The notes under the pieces were generated by a model. The model ran no database searches. It was not told the DNA's origin and saw only the letters and a program-made list of their open reading frames with translations. The position numbers and the translations under genes were made by a program. A stretch of DNA of 64,000 bases from Streptomyces aureus (lineage in GTDB: Bacteria > Actinomycetota > Actinomycetes > Streptomycetales > Streptomycetaceae): NCBI RefSeq assembly GCF_000725495.1, contig NZ_JNZD01000029.1:1-64000 (forward strand). The letters run 5' to 3'. This document shows positions 24,471 to 31,732 of the stretch, piece after piece (position 1 is the first letter of the stretch; the number at the start of each line of letters is the position of its first letter).

Positions 24471-24586
24471 CGGGTCCGGGGCGGAGCCCCAGGGGTGACC
24501 ATCCCCCTAGCCCACCTCCCGGATGCGGGGCCAATGCCAACCCGGGCTAGGGGGATGGTCACCCCTGGGGCTCCGCCCCGGACCCG
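24471..24586. terminator. Perfect 43-bp inverted repeat, probable terminator/dispersed element
   Basis: Arms 24471-24513 and 24544-24586 are exact reverse complements, 43 bp each, around a 30-bp loop. The arm includes GGGGCGGAGCCCC, itself a small palindrome. GGGGCTCCGCCCCGGACCC units recur widely in Streptomyces intergenic DNA. It can act as a strong transcription barrier between DUF3027 and the next gene. Confidence 0.75.
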
Positions 24587-24597
24587 GCTCCTCAAAC

Positions 24598-24718
24598 GCC
24601 GGAGGGGCTGAACTTTCGCCGGGCGGGGGCTGGAATTGGTCCCGCGCCCGAGAGGGGGCCGGAGGTTGGTACCCCTGGAGCACCGGAGGAGCTGGATTTT
24701 CGCCGGCGGGGGTTGGAA
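24598..24718. repeat. Two imperfect copies of a ~38-bp intergenic repeat
   Basis: Copy one (24598-24635) and copy two (24682-24718) share GCCGGAGG-GCTG followed by TTTCGCCGG-CGGGGG-TGGAA. The preceding CTCAAACGCCGGAGGGGCTGA is a motif I know as frequent between streptomycete genes. No ORF with support is seen. Together with the 43-bp inverted repeat, these show the gap accumulating repeat elements. Confidence 0.65.
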
Positions 24719-25021
24719 CGTTCCCGGGCCGGGGCTGGATCTCGCACAGGCCACCGCGCACCCGCCACCCGGGATTCGGCGTGAGGGGCTGATCCTCAGC
24801 CACGATTCAGCGGTACCCGGGAACGCACGTGAGGGGCCGTGGCGGTACATCGATGCCCGTCGCCACTAACGTTCACGTCTCTGTCCGACGGCGACGGGCT
24901 GATGCACCGGCTCGGCCCCGACCCACCCACCGGACCGGACCCGCGGAGAGCGCGCGGTACCTTCGTGCCGCGACCCGGTGCAGCGTTCGCGGTCGCGCCA
25001 GGCGAGAGGGAGAGTGAACCC

Positions 25022-28000
25022 GTGAGTAAGTTCGTGCGGCCGGCGGCCGAGGGCGCGGACCCGTTCGGCACGGCGCGACTGCGCCGCGGCGTGCTGGACG
25101 CCTGGGCGGCCAGCCCGGCCAGGTTCCGCGAGGACGCCAACGCCGAGGAGGACCTCGTCCTCGGCGGCTACCGCGACCGCCTCGTCGTGGAACTCGCCCA
25201 GAACGCCGCCGACGCCGCAGCCCGAGCCGGCACCCCCGGCCGCCTCCGCCTCACGCTCCGCGACGGCATCCTGGTCGCCGCCAACACCGGCGCCCCCCTG
25301 GACGCGGCCGGCGTCGAGTCCCTCGCCACCCTCAGGGCCTCCGCCAAGCGCGACGCCCCCGACACCGCAGTGGGCCGCTTCGGCGTAGGCTTCGCCGCGG
25401 TCCTCGCCGTCACCGACGAGCCCGCCGTCGTAGGCCGCGGCGGCGGCGTCCGCTGGTCCCTGGCCGAGGCCCGCGACCTCGCCGCAGACACCGCCGCAGA
25501 GAGCCCCGCTCCCACCGCGGAGAGCCCCGTCACCGCGGACACCCCCGCCCTCGCCGACGAGATCCGCCGCCGGGACGGCCACGTCCCCCTGCTGCGGCTG
25601 CCCTTCGCGGCCGAGGGCACCGCCCCCGCCCCGTACGACACCGCCGTGATCCTCCCGCTGCGCGACACCGCCGCCGAGGACCTCGCCGAACGCCTCCTGC
25701 GCACGGTCGACGACGCCCTCCTGCTGGCCCTCCCGGGCCTGGAGGAGGTGGTCGTGGAGATCGGCGACACCGAACTGCGCACGATCACCCGGACGGGTGC
25801 CGAGCACGGCACCCGCATCGACGACACCCGCGACGGCACGACCCGCTACCGCACCGTCGCCGCCCACGGCCCCCTCGACCCCGCCCTGCTCACCGACCGC
25901 CCGGTCGAGGAACGGCTGCGTCCGCACTGGTCCGTGACCTGGGCCGTCCCGGTGGACTCCGAGGGAGCGCCGGCCCGCCCCCGGACGAGCCCGGTCGTGC
26001 ACGCGCCGACGCCGAGCGACGAGGCACTCGGCGTGCCCGCGCTGCTCATCGCCTCGTTCCCGCTCGACACGGCCCGCCGCCACGCGGCCCCCGGCCCGCT
26101 GACGGATTTCCTGGTGGAGCGCGCGGCGGACGCGTACGCCGAGCTGCTCGCCTCCTGGCGTCCGGTGGACGCCGGGATCATCGACCTGGTGCCCGGCCCG
26201 CTCGGCAAGGGCGGACTGGACGGAGCGCTGCGGCAGGCGATCCTGGACCGGCTGCCGCGCACCGCGTTCCTGCCGCCCGCCGCCCCGCCGGAGCGGTTGC
26301 CGACGGTCGAGGCCCCCGAGGACTGGCCCGCGAGCAGCACCGCGGAGAACCCGGCGGCCCTGCGGCCGCGGGACGCCGAGGTGGTGGAGGGCGCGGGCGC
26401 CGAGACGGTCCGGGTGCTCGCCGAGGTGCTGACCGGCCTGCTGCCCGCCGGGCTCGAACGGCGGGTGGAGCTGCGCACGCTGGGCGTGGCCCGGGTCGCG
26501 CTCACCGAGGCCGTGGACCGGCTGGCGGGGCTGGAGAAGGACCCCGAGTGGTGGTACCGGCTGTACGACAGCCTCGCCGGGGTGGACCCGGACCGGCTGT
26601 CCGGGCTGCCGGTGCCGTTGGCCGACGGCCGGACGACGATCGGGCCCCGCCAGATCCTGCTGCCCACCGCGGAGGGCTCCCTGGTGGCCCCGGCCACGCT
26701 CGCCCGGCTCGGCCTGAAGGTGGCGCACCCGGACGCGGCCCACCCGCTCCTGGAGAAGCTGGGGGCCCTGCCGGCCTCGCCGCGCGCGGTGCTCACCACT
26801 CCGCAGGTGCGGGCCGCGGTGGCCGCCTCGCTCGACGACGAGGGCGGGGCCTGGGACGAGGACACCCTGGACGCGGAGGAGCTCGCGGACACCGTCCTCG
26901 CGCTGGTCCGTGACGCCGCGCTCGACCCCGGCGACGAGCCCTGGCTGGGTGCGCTGGCGCTGCCGGACGACGAGGGCGAACTGGTGCCCGCCGGTGAACT
27001 GGTGCTGCCCGGCAGCCCGTTCGCGGCGATCATGCGCGAGGACGAACTTGCCTCGGTGGACTCCGAGTTGGCCGAGCGCTGGGGCGAACAGCCGCTCGCC
27101 GCCTGCGGTGTCCTGGCCGGCTTCGCGCTGGTGCGGGCCACCGACGTCGTCCTCGATCCGGACGAACTGGAGCCGCGGGACACGGACTTCGCCGAGCCGG
27201 ACGACGCGGGTCTGCTGGACGCGGTGGACGTGTGGTGCGAGGACGTCCTGGACCGGCTGCCCGACTCGCCGGTGCCGCCCGTCGCCACGGAGATCGTGGC
27301 CGTACGGGACCTGGACCTGGTGGACGACGACCGGTGGCCCGAGGCCCTCGCGCTGCTCTCCCGTCCGCCGCTCCGGGACGCGATCATCCAGCAGGTGCGC
27401 ATCCTGCTCCCGGACGGCACGCACGAGATCGTCCGCCCGTACACGGCGTGGTGGCTGCGCGGGCACCCGGTGCTCGACGGGCGCCGGCCGGCCGGTCTGC
27501 GGGCGGCGGGCGGCGATCCGCTGCTGCGCGGCCTGTACGACGAGGCGGACGCGACCGGGTTCGAGGACGAGCAGGTGCTGCGCGCACTCGGCGTCCGTAC
27601 CTCCGTGGCCGCCCTGCTGGACGAACCGGGCGGCGCGGCCGAGCTGCTCGACCGGCTCGCCGACCCCGGGCGCCCGGTCACCGGAGCGCAGCTGCACGCC
27701 CTGTACGGGGCGCTGGCCGATCTCGACCCGGAGCAGGTGACGCTGCCGGAGGAGCTGCGGGCGGTCGTGGACGGCGAGGTGCGGGTCGTGGACGCGGCCG
27801 ACGCGGTCGTCGTGGACTCACCTGACCTGCTGGCGTTCACGGCCGGGGTGCCGCTGCTGCCGGTGCCGCCGTCGCGGGCCGCCGAGCTCGCCGAGCTGTT
27901 CCAGGTGCGGCGGCTGAGCGAGTCCGTCACCGGCGAGGTGACCTCCGAGGGCGCCGAGCACGACGTACCGGAGTCCGTACGGGTCCTGCTGGGCCCCGCG

Positions 28001-28222
28001 ACCCCCGCCTCGTACGTCGAGCACGAGGAGCTCGTCGTGGACGGCACCGAGCTGGACTGGCGCCGTACCCGGGACGGGGTGCTGCACGCCGCCACGCTGG
28101 AGGGCGTCGCCGCCGGACTCGCCTGGTCGGCGGGCCAGTGGCCACGCCGCTTCGAGGTCGCCGCGCTCCTGGAGGACCCGTCCCGCACGGAGGAACTGGC
28201 CCGGGACCGCTGGTTCGACTGA
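25022..28222 (+). CDS. Large protein with Hsp90/sacsin-type N-terminal ATPase domain
   Basis: A 1066-aa protein. The GHKL ATPase region lies in residues 40-170. The N box reads E-L-A-Q-N-A-A-D-A-A, the D-region reads V-A-A-N-T-G-A-P-L, and the G box reads G-R-F-G-V-G-F-A-A-V-L. These bind ATP in Hsp90, MutL and sacsin. The other 850 residues are acidic, Leu/Asp-rich and without recognised domains. GTG 25022 follows GAGGGAGAG. Sacsin-like domains act in chaperone or quality-control systems, and in bacteria such large GHKL proteins also occur in defence loci. The flanking housekeeping genes give no support for defence, and the function is unknown. Confidence 0.72.
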   Translation: MSKFVRPAAEGADPFGTARLRRGVLDAWAASPARFREDANAEEDLVLGGYRDRLVVELAQNAADAAARAGTPGRLRLTLRDGILVAANTGAPLDAAGVESLATLRASAKRDAPDTAVGRFGVGFAAVLAVTDEPAVVGRGGGVRWSLAEARDLAADTAAESPAPTAESPVTADTPALADEIRRRDGHVPLLRLPFAAEGTAPAPYDTAVILPLRDTAAEDLAERLLRTVDDALLLALPGLEEVVVEIGDTELRTITRTGAEHGTRIDDTRDGTTRYRTVAAHGPLDPALLTDRPVEERLRPHWSVTWAVPVDSEGAPARPRTSPVVHAPTPSDEALGVPALLIASFPLDTARRHAAPGPLTDFLVERAADAYAELLASWRPVDAGIIDLVPGPLGKGGLDGALRQAILDRLPRTAFLPPAAPPERLPTVEAPEDWPASSTAENPAALRPRDAEVVEGAGAETVRVLAEVLTGLLPAGLERRVELRTLGVARVALTEAVDRLAGLEKDPEWWYRLYDSLAGVDPDRLSGLPVPLADGRTTIGPRQILLPTAEGSLVAPATLARLGLKVAHPDAAHPLLEKLGALPASPRAVLTTPQVRAAVAASLDDEGGAWDEDTLDAEELADTVLALVRDAALDPGDEPWLGALALPDDEGELVPAGELVLPGSPFAAIMREDELASVDSELAERWGEQPLAACGVLAGFALVRATDVVLDPDELEPRDTDFAEPDDAGLLDAVDVWCEDVLDRLPDSPVPPVATEIVAVRDLDLVDDDRWPEALALLSRPPLRDAIIQQVRILLPDGTHEIVRPYTAWWLRGHPVLDGRRPAGLRAAGGDPLLRGLYDEADATGFEDEQVLRALGVRTSVAALLDEPGGAAELLDRLADPGRPVTGAQLHALYGALADLDPEQVTLPEELRAVVDGEVRVVDAADAVVVDSPDLLAFTAGVPLLPVPPSRAAELAELFQVRRLSESVTGEVTSEGAEHDVPESVRVLLGPATPASYVEHEELVVDGTELDWRRTRDGVLHAATLEGVAAGLAWSAGQWPRRFEVAALLEDPSRTEELARDRWFD

Positions 28223-28315
28223 GGCTCGCCCGGCCACCGGGCACAATCGCCCCGCCCCCGGGCCCGACCGGCCTCCGGGCCGAACCCGCCGTCAGAACCG
28301 ATCGTCGCCTGCTGT

Positions 28316-28344
28316 GCCCGGCCCCGGGATCCCCGGGGCCGGGC
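28316..28344. terminator. Hairpin terminator
   Basis: Arms of 13 bp (28316-28328 and 28332-28344) around a 3-base loop, followed by CTTTCT. It ends the large ATPase gene on the plus strand. Confidence 0.8.
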
Positions 28345-28444
28345 CTTTCTCCGTGTTTCACCATCCCCGCGTAATGCGGATCTAAAAACTCCGGTTTCCC
28401 CACCCCACCCTTACAACCGTCCGCACCCGTCACTAATCTCACCC

Positions 28445-28462
28445 CTGAGTCAACAGACTCAG
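28445..28462. promoter_or_regulatory. Conserved palindrome, copy 1
   Basis: CTGAGTCAACAGACTCAG is a perfect inverted repeat with 7-bp arms and a 4-bp spacer, 95 bp upstream of the first secreted paralogue. It is followed by a conserved GATCACTTGGGTCCCGTG-type stretch shared with copies 2 and 3, so it is probably an operator or unusual promoter element. Confidence 0.65.
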
Positions 28463-28541
28463 CGATCACTTGGGTCCCGTGCAGACGACGAGCCGTGAGG
28501 AACGACCACCGCCGGGACCCCTTTCTCCACCTGGGGAATCC

Positions 28542-29348
28542 ATGCGCATACGAGCCACCGTGGCCGCCGTGACCGGCGCCCTGGCCCTTTCCGCTCTCGC
28601 CGTGCCGGCCGCGCAGGCCGCAGGCAACCCGGTGTCCGGCGTCACCTTCTCCAACGTCGTGATCAACAGTGGCAAGAGCATCGTGGTCGGCGCCTCGGCG
28701 ACGGTCACGGTCAGCGCGACCTACACGGTGACGAAGCCCGCGAACGTCAGCGCGAGCTCCTTCGAGACCGGTCCGGTGCTGTACCGCGGCACCTCGATCA
28801 CCTCGCCGACCGACATCCTCGGCGGCGACGACGCCGGCGTCTGCACCGCGTCCTCCTCGACGGTGCTCACGTGCACGGCCAAGCTCCCGTTCCGTCCGGA
28901 CGCCGATGTCGAACTCGGTGATCTGACCTCCGACGAGGCCGGCGCGTGGAAGGTCGGCGCGCTCGCCGTCGACGTCAGCAACGAGGACAACGTCAAGTGG
29001 CAGGGCGACCTGGGTGCCAAGAACCTTCAGCGCCTGTCGAAGCTGACGGTCGACGCCGCCCCGGAGCCGGTCAAGAAGGGCGCGACCGTCACGGTCACCG
29101 GCGCCCTGACCCGCGCGAACTGGGACGACAACGCGTACCACGGGTACACCGGCCAGCCGGTGAAGCTGCAGTTCCGCAAGGCCGGCAGCACCACGTACAC
29201 CACGCTCAAGACCGTCACCACGGACAGCACCGGCAAGCTGAAGACGACCACCACGGCCACCGCCGACGGTTACTTCCGCTACAGCTTCGCGGGCACCACG
29301 ACCACCCCGGCGGTCAGCGCCGCGGGCGACTACGTCGACGTGCAGTAG
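28542..29348 (+). CDS. Secreted tandem paralogue 1
   Basis: A 268-aa exported protein. A Sec signal (M-R-I-R, hydrophobic Ala/Val/Leu core, cleavage after A-Q-A) spans about residues 1-26. The variable middle region is beta-rich (V-T-F-S-N-V-V-I-N-S-G-K-S-I-V-V-G) with a C-T-A ... T-C-T-A cysteine pair likely to form a disulfide. The conserved C-terminal domain of about 90 aa begins P-E-P-V-K-K-G and ends G-D-Y-V-D-V-Q. The alternating Thr/Val pattern suggests an Ig-like beta sandwich. Paralogues 2 and 3 follow downstream. No known family, though similar streptomycete proteins are sometimes labelled calcium-binding without proof. Confidence 0.78.
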   Translation: MRIRATVAAVTGALALSALAVPAAQAAGNPVSGVTFSNVVINSGKSIVVGASATVTVSATYTVTKPANVSASSFETGPVLYRGTSITSPTDILGGDDAGVCTASSSTVLTCTAKLPFRPDADVELGDLTSDEAGAWKVGALAVDVSNEDNVKWQGDLGAKNLQRLSKLTVDAAPEPVKKGATVTVTGALTRANWDDNAYHGYTGQPVKLQFRKAGSTTYTTLKTVTTDSTGKLKTTTTATADGYFRYSFAGTTTTPAVSAAGDYVDVQ

Positions 29349-29356
29349 CACCGGAA

Positions 29357-29429
29357 CACCCGGCTCCCCCGAAGGGGCCGGGTGACCACCGATGTCACCG
29401 GAGATCCCCGGCCTCAGGGCCGGGGATTT
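29357..29429 (+). terminator. Double hairpin terminator after paralogue 1
   Basis: A first hairpin (29357-29384) pairs CACCCGGC-CCCC with GGGGCCGGGTG across a GAA loop. A second (29404-29427) pairs ATCCCCGGCC with GGCCGGGGAT and is followed by a short T run. Expression of paralogue 1 is therefore separated from paralogue 2. Confidence 0.8.
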
Positions 29430-29556
29430 CTGTTTGGCCAAGCCCGCAACGTGTCTGACCTGGCACAACGTCAATGATCCTCACGGGCGGACTGGTTGAA
29501 GAAAAAAAGTTCACATCCCGTACAACTATTCGCCCAGTTGGATGATCTTCTCTGCT

Positions 29557-29570
29557 GAGTCATCAGACTC
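29557..29570. promoter_or_regulatory. Conserved palindrome, copy 2
   Basis: GAGTCATCAGACTC, 5-bp arms with a 4-bp spacer, lies 90 bp upstream of paralogue 2. Downstream, CCATCACTTGGGCCCCTG and CCACGAGCCGCGAGG are shared with the other two upstream regions. Confidence 0.65.
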
Positions 29571-29646
29571 CGCCATCACTTGGGCCCCTGTGACCACGAG
29601 CCGCGAGGTACGACCACAACGGGCCCTGATTCCACTGGGGGATCGC

Positions 29647-30498
29647 ATGCGTATCCGTGCCACTGTGGCCGCCGTCTCCGGCGCCCTGGCCCTCTCCGCT
29701 CTCGCCGTGCCCGCCGCACAGGCCGACGGTCATGTCTCGCTGGCCTCGCTGGCGCCGACCGTCTCGAAGATCACGCCGTTCACCGGCTCCGCGCCCGCGG
29801 ACGAGCGGGAGGGCGACACCCAGATCACGGGTGTCACCGTCAACGCCGGCAAGGACATCGTCGTCGGCACCACGCAGAAGAAGACCTTCACCATCTCGGT
29901 GACGGCCACCGACCCGTCCGGCATCGCCGACGGCTACGCCATCCTGTGGCACGGTGCGGACATGGACCACGTCGACGGCGCGATCACGCCGGACGCCGAC
30001 ACGGGCACCTGCACCGCCACCAGCGCCACCACCGGCACCTGCAAGGTCACGGTCGTCGCCGACCCCAACGAGAACATCTACTCGAACATCCTGGCCGGCA
30101 CCTGGAAGGTGTGGGCGGGCGCCCAGGGCAACGACGGCGACTACGTCATCACCGAGGCCTACAAGACCGCCCGGGTGCAGCGCGCTTCCACCCTGACGGT
30201 CAACGCCGCCCCGGAGCCGGTGAAGAAGGGCAAGACCGTCACGGTCACCGGCAAGCTGGCCCGCGCCAACTGGGACGACCTCAAGTACCACGGCTACACC
30301 GGCCAGTCGGTGCAGCTGCAGTTCCGTAAGAAGAACAGCGACACGTACACCACGCTGAAGACGGTCAAGACGGACAGCACCGGGAACCTGAAGACGACCA
30401 CGACGGCCACCGTCGACGGTTACTTCCGCTACAGCTTCGCGGGCACCTCGACCACCCCGGCCGTCAAGGCCGCGGGCGACTACGTCGACGTGCAGTAA
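29647..30498 (+). CDS. Secreted tandem paralogue 2
   Basis: A 283-aa protein with the same plan as paralogue 1: nearly identical Sec signal ending A-Q-A, a divergent middle region and the conserved C-terminal domain from P-E-P-V-K-K-G to D-Y-V-D-V-Q. The middle has a C-T-A-T-S ... T-C-K-V cysteine pair again, and T-G-V-T-V-N-A-G-K-D-I-V-V-G parallels the motif of copies 1 and 3. The last 206 bases differ from paralogue 3 at only three positions, far less than the middle, which points to recent duplication or gene conversion. GGGGGATCGC gives its ribosome binding site. Exported; role unknown. Confidence 0.78.
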   Translation: MRIRATVAAVSGALALSALAVPAAQADGHVSLASLAPTVSKITPFTGSAPADEREGDTQITGVTVNAGKDIVVGTTQKKTFTISVTATDPSGIADGYAILWHGADMDHVDGAITPDADTGTCTATSATTGTCKVTVVADPNENIYSNILAGTWKVWAGAQGNDGDYVITEAYKTARVQRASTLTVNAAPEPVKKGKTVTVTGKLARANWDDLKYHGYTGQSVQLQFRKKNSDTYTTLKTVKTDSTGNLKTTTTATVDGYFRYSFAGTSTTPAVKAAGDYVDVQ

Positions 30499-30511
30499 CA
30501 CCTGACGCGAC

Positions 30512-30549
30512 CAGGGATCCCCGGCCCCAGGGAGGGCCGGGGATCCCTG
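30512..30549 (+). terminator. Hairpin terminator after paralogue 2
   Basis: A perfect 16-bp inverted repeat (arms 30512-30527 and 30534-30549) with a 6-base loop, 13 bp after the stop codon. Confidence 0.85.
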
Positions 30550-30651
30550 TGCGTTCCGGCTGTCCTCGCGCCCGCCCCGGTCTTCGGGGGAGTCGTACGA
30601 AGATTCCGCTTGTCGTGCAACCGTTCGGGCGTCTCGGCGATCGTCTCTGGC

Positions 30652-30665
30652 GAGTCATCAGACTC
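30652..30665. promoter_or_regulatory. Conserved palindrome, copy 3
   Basis: GAGTCATCAGACTC again, 90 bp upstream of the paralogue 3 ATG, identical in sequence and distance to copy 2. The conserved CCACGAGCCGTAGGA block lies between it and the start. Confidence 0.65.
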
Positions 30666-30741
30666 CGTCGTCATTCGGGCCCTTGTGACCACGAGCCGTA
30701 GGAACGTGCACGTCCGGGCCCTGTCTCCCCTGGGGGATCGC

Positions 30742-31674
30742 ATGCGCATACGTGCCACCGTGGCCGCCGTCTCCGGCGCCCTGGCCCTCTCCGCGTTCGT
30801 CGCGCCGGGCGCCCACGCCACCGGGTCCGCCGATCACCGCTCGGACATCGCCAAGGTGCTGGAAGCGGTCCGCGCCGCCCCCGGCAAGACCCCGTTCACC
30901 GGTTCCACGGGTTCCGACGGGGAGCCCTACGAACTCGACCTGACCTTCTCGGACGTGAAGGTCAACAACGGCAAGCCGATCGTCGTCGGCATCTCCAAGA
31001 AGGTCGTCGCTCCGATCACGTACAGCATCAGGCACGCGGCCTCCGTCGACATCAACGCCGACGACTTCATCATGGAGATCGGTCTCTACCGCGGCGGCGG
31101 TCTCGGCGAACCGACCGAAGCGATTTTCGACGAGAAGCGGACCTGTACGGAGACCTCGTCGACCACCGCCACCTGCAAGTCCGTCATCGGCTTCACCCCG
31201 GGCGGCAACCTGAGCCTCAACGTCAAGGCCACCACCTGGTGGGCCAGCGGCATCGCCGTCGCCCTGAACGGCGTGGACAGCGACAGCGACAGCAGCGACT
31301 GGAGCAAGGTCGGCCGCGTCTACCAGGACATGCCCACCACCACCGCCAAGATCCAGCGCGCCTCCAGGCTGACGGTCAACGCCTCGCCCGAGCCGGTGAG
31401 GAAGGGCAGGACCGTCACGGTCACCGGCAAGCTCTCCCGCGCCAACTGGGAGGACAACGCCTACCACGGCTACACCGGCCAGTCGGTGCAGCTGCAGTTC
31501 CGTAAGAAGAACAGCGACACGTACACCACGCTGAAGACGGTCACGACGGACAGCACCGGGAACCTGAAGACGACCACGACGGCCACCGTCGACGGCTACT
31601 TCCGCTACAGCTTCGCGGGCACCTCGACCACCCCCGCCGTCAAGGCCGCGGGCGACTACGTCGACGTGCAGTAG
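30742..31674 (+). CDS. Secreted tandem paralogue 3
   Basis: A 310-aa exported protein, the longest of the three. After the shared signal peptide (cleavage near A-H-A) it has an extra 40 residues. The K-V-N-N-G-K-P-I-V-V-G motif, a C-T-E-T-S ... T-C-K-S cysteine pair and a D-S-D-S-D-S-S-D acidic stretch follow, then the conserved C-terminal domain ending D-Y-V-D-V-Q. The 3' 206 bp is almost identical to paralogue 2. It converges with the P-type ATPase gene; a weak CGCATCG/CGATGCG hairpin sits in the 58-bp gap. Confidence 0.78.
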   Translation: MRIRATVAAVSGALALSAFVAPGAHATGSADHRSDIAKVLEAVRAAPGKTPFTGSTGSDGEPYELDLTFSDVKVNNGKPIVVGISKKVVAPITYSIRHAASVDINADDFIMEIGLYRGGGLGEPTEAIFDEKRTCTETSSTTATCKSVIGFTPGGNLSLNVKATTWWASGIAVALNGVDSDSDSSDWSKVGRVYQDMPTTTAKIQRASRLTVNASPEPVRKGRTVTVTGKLSRANWEDNAYHGYTGQSVQLQFRKKNSDTYTTLKTVTTDSTGNLKTTTTATVDGYFRYSFAGTSTTPAVKAAGDYVDVQ

Positions 31675-31732
31675 GACGCGCCGGTCCGGTGACGTGCGGC
31701 AGGCCGCATCGAACCGGTGACGCGATGCGCCC

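Noticed and set aside
24866..27697. 943-aa minus-strand ORF
   Set aside because: Antisense shadow of the sacsin-type ATPase gene, with Arg/Gly/Val-rich translation and no recognisable domain.
25022..28222. Sacsin-type ATPase gene as part of a defence island
   Set aside because: The neighbours are DUF3027 and secreted paralogues. No nuclease, methylase, helicase or other defence gene is adjacent, so there is no contextual support.
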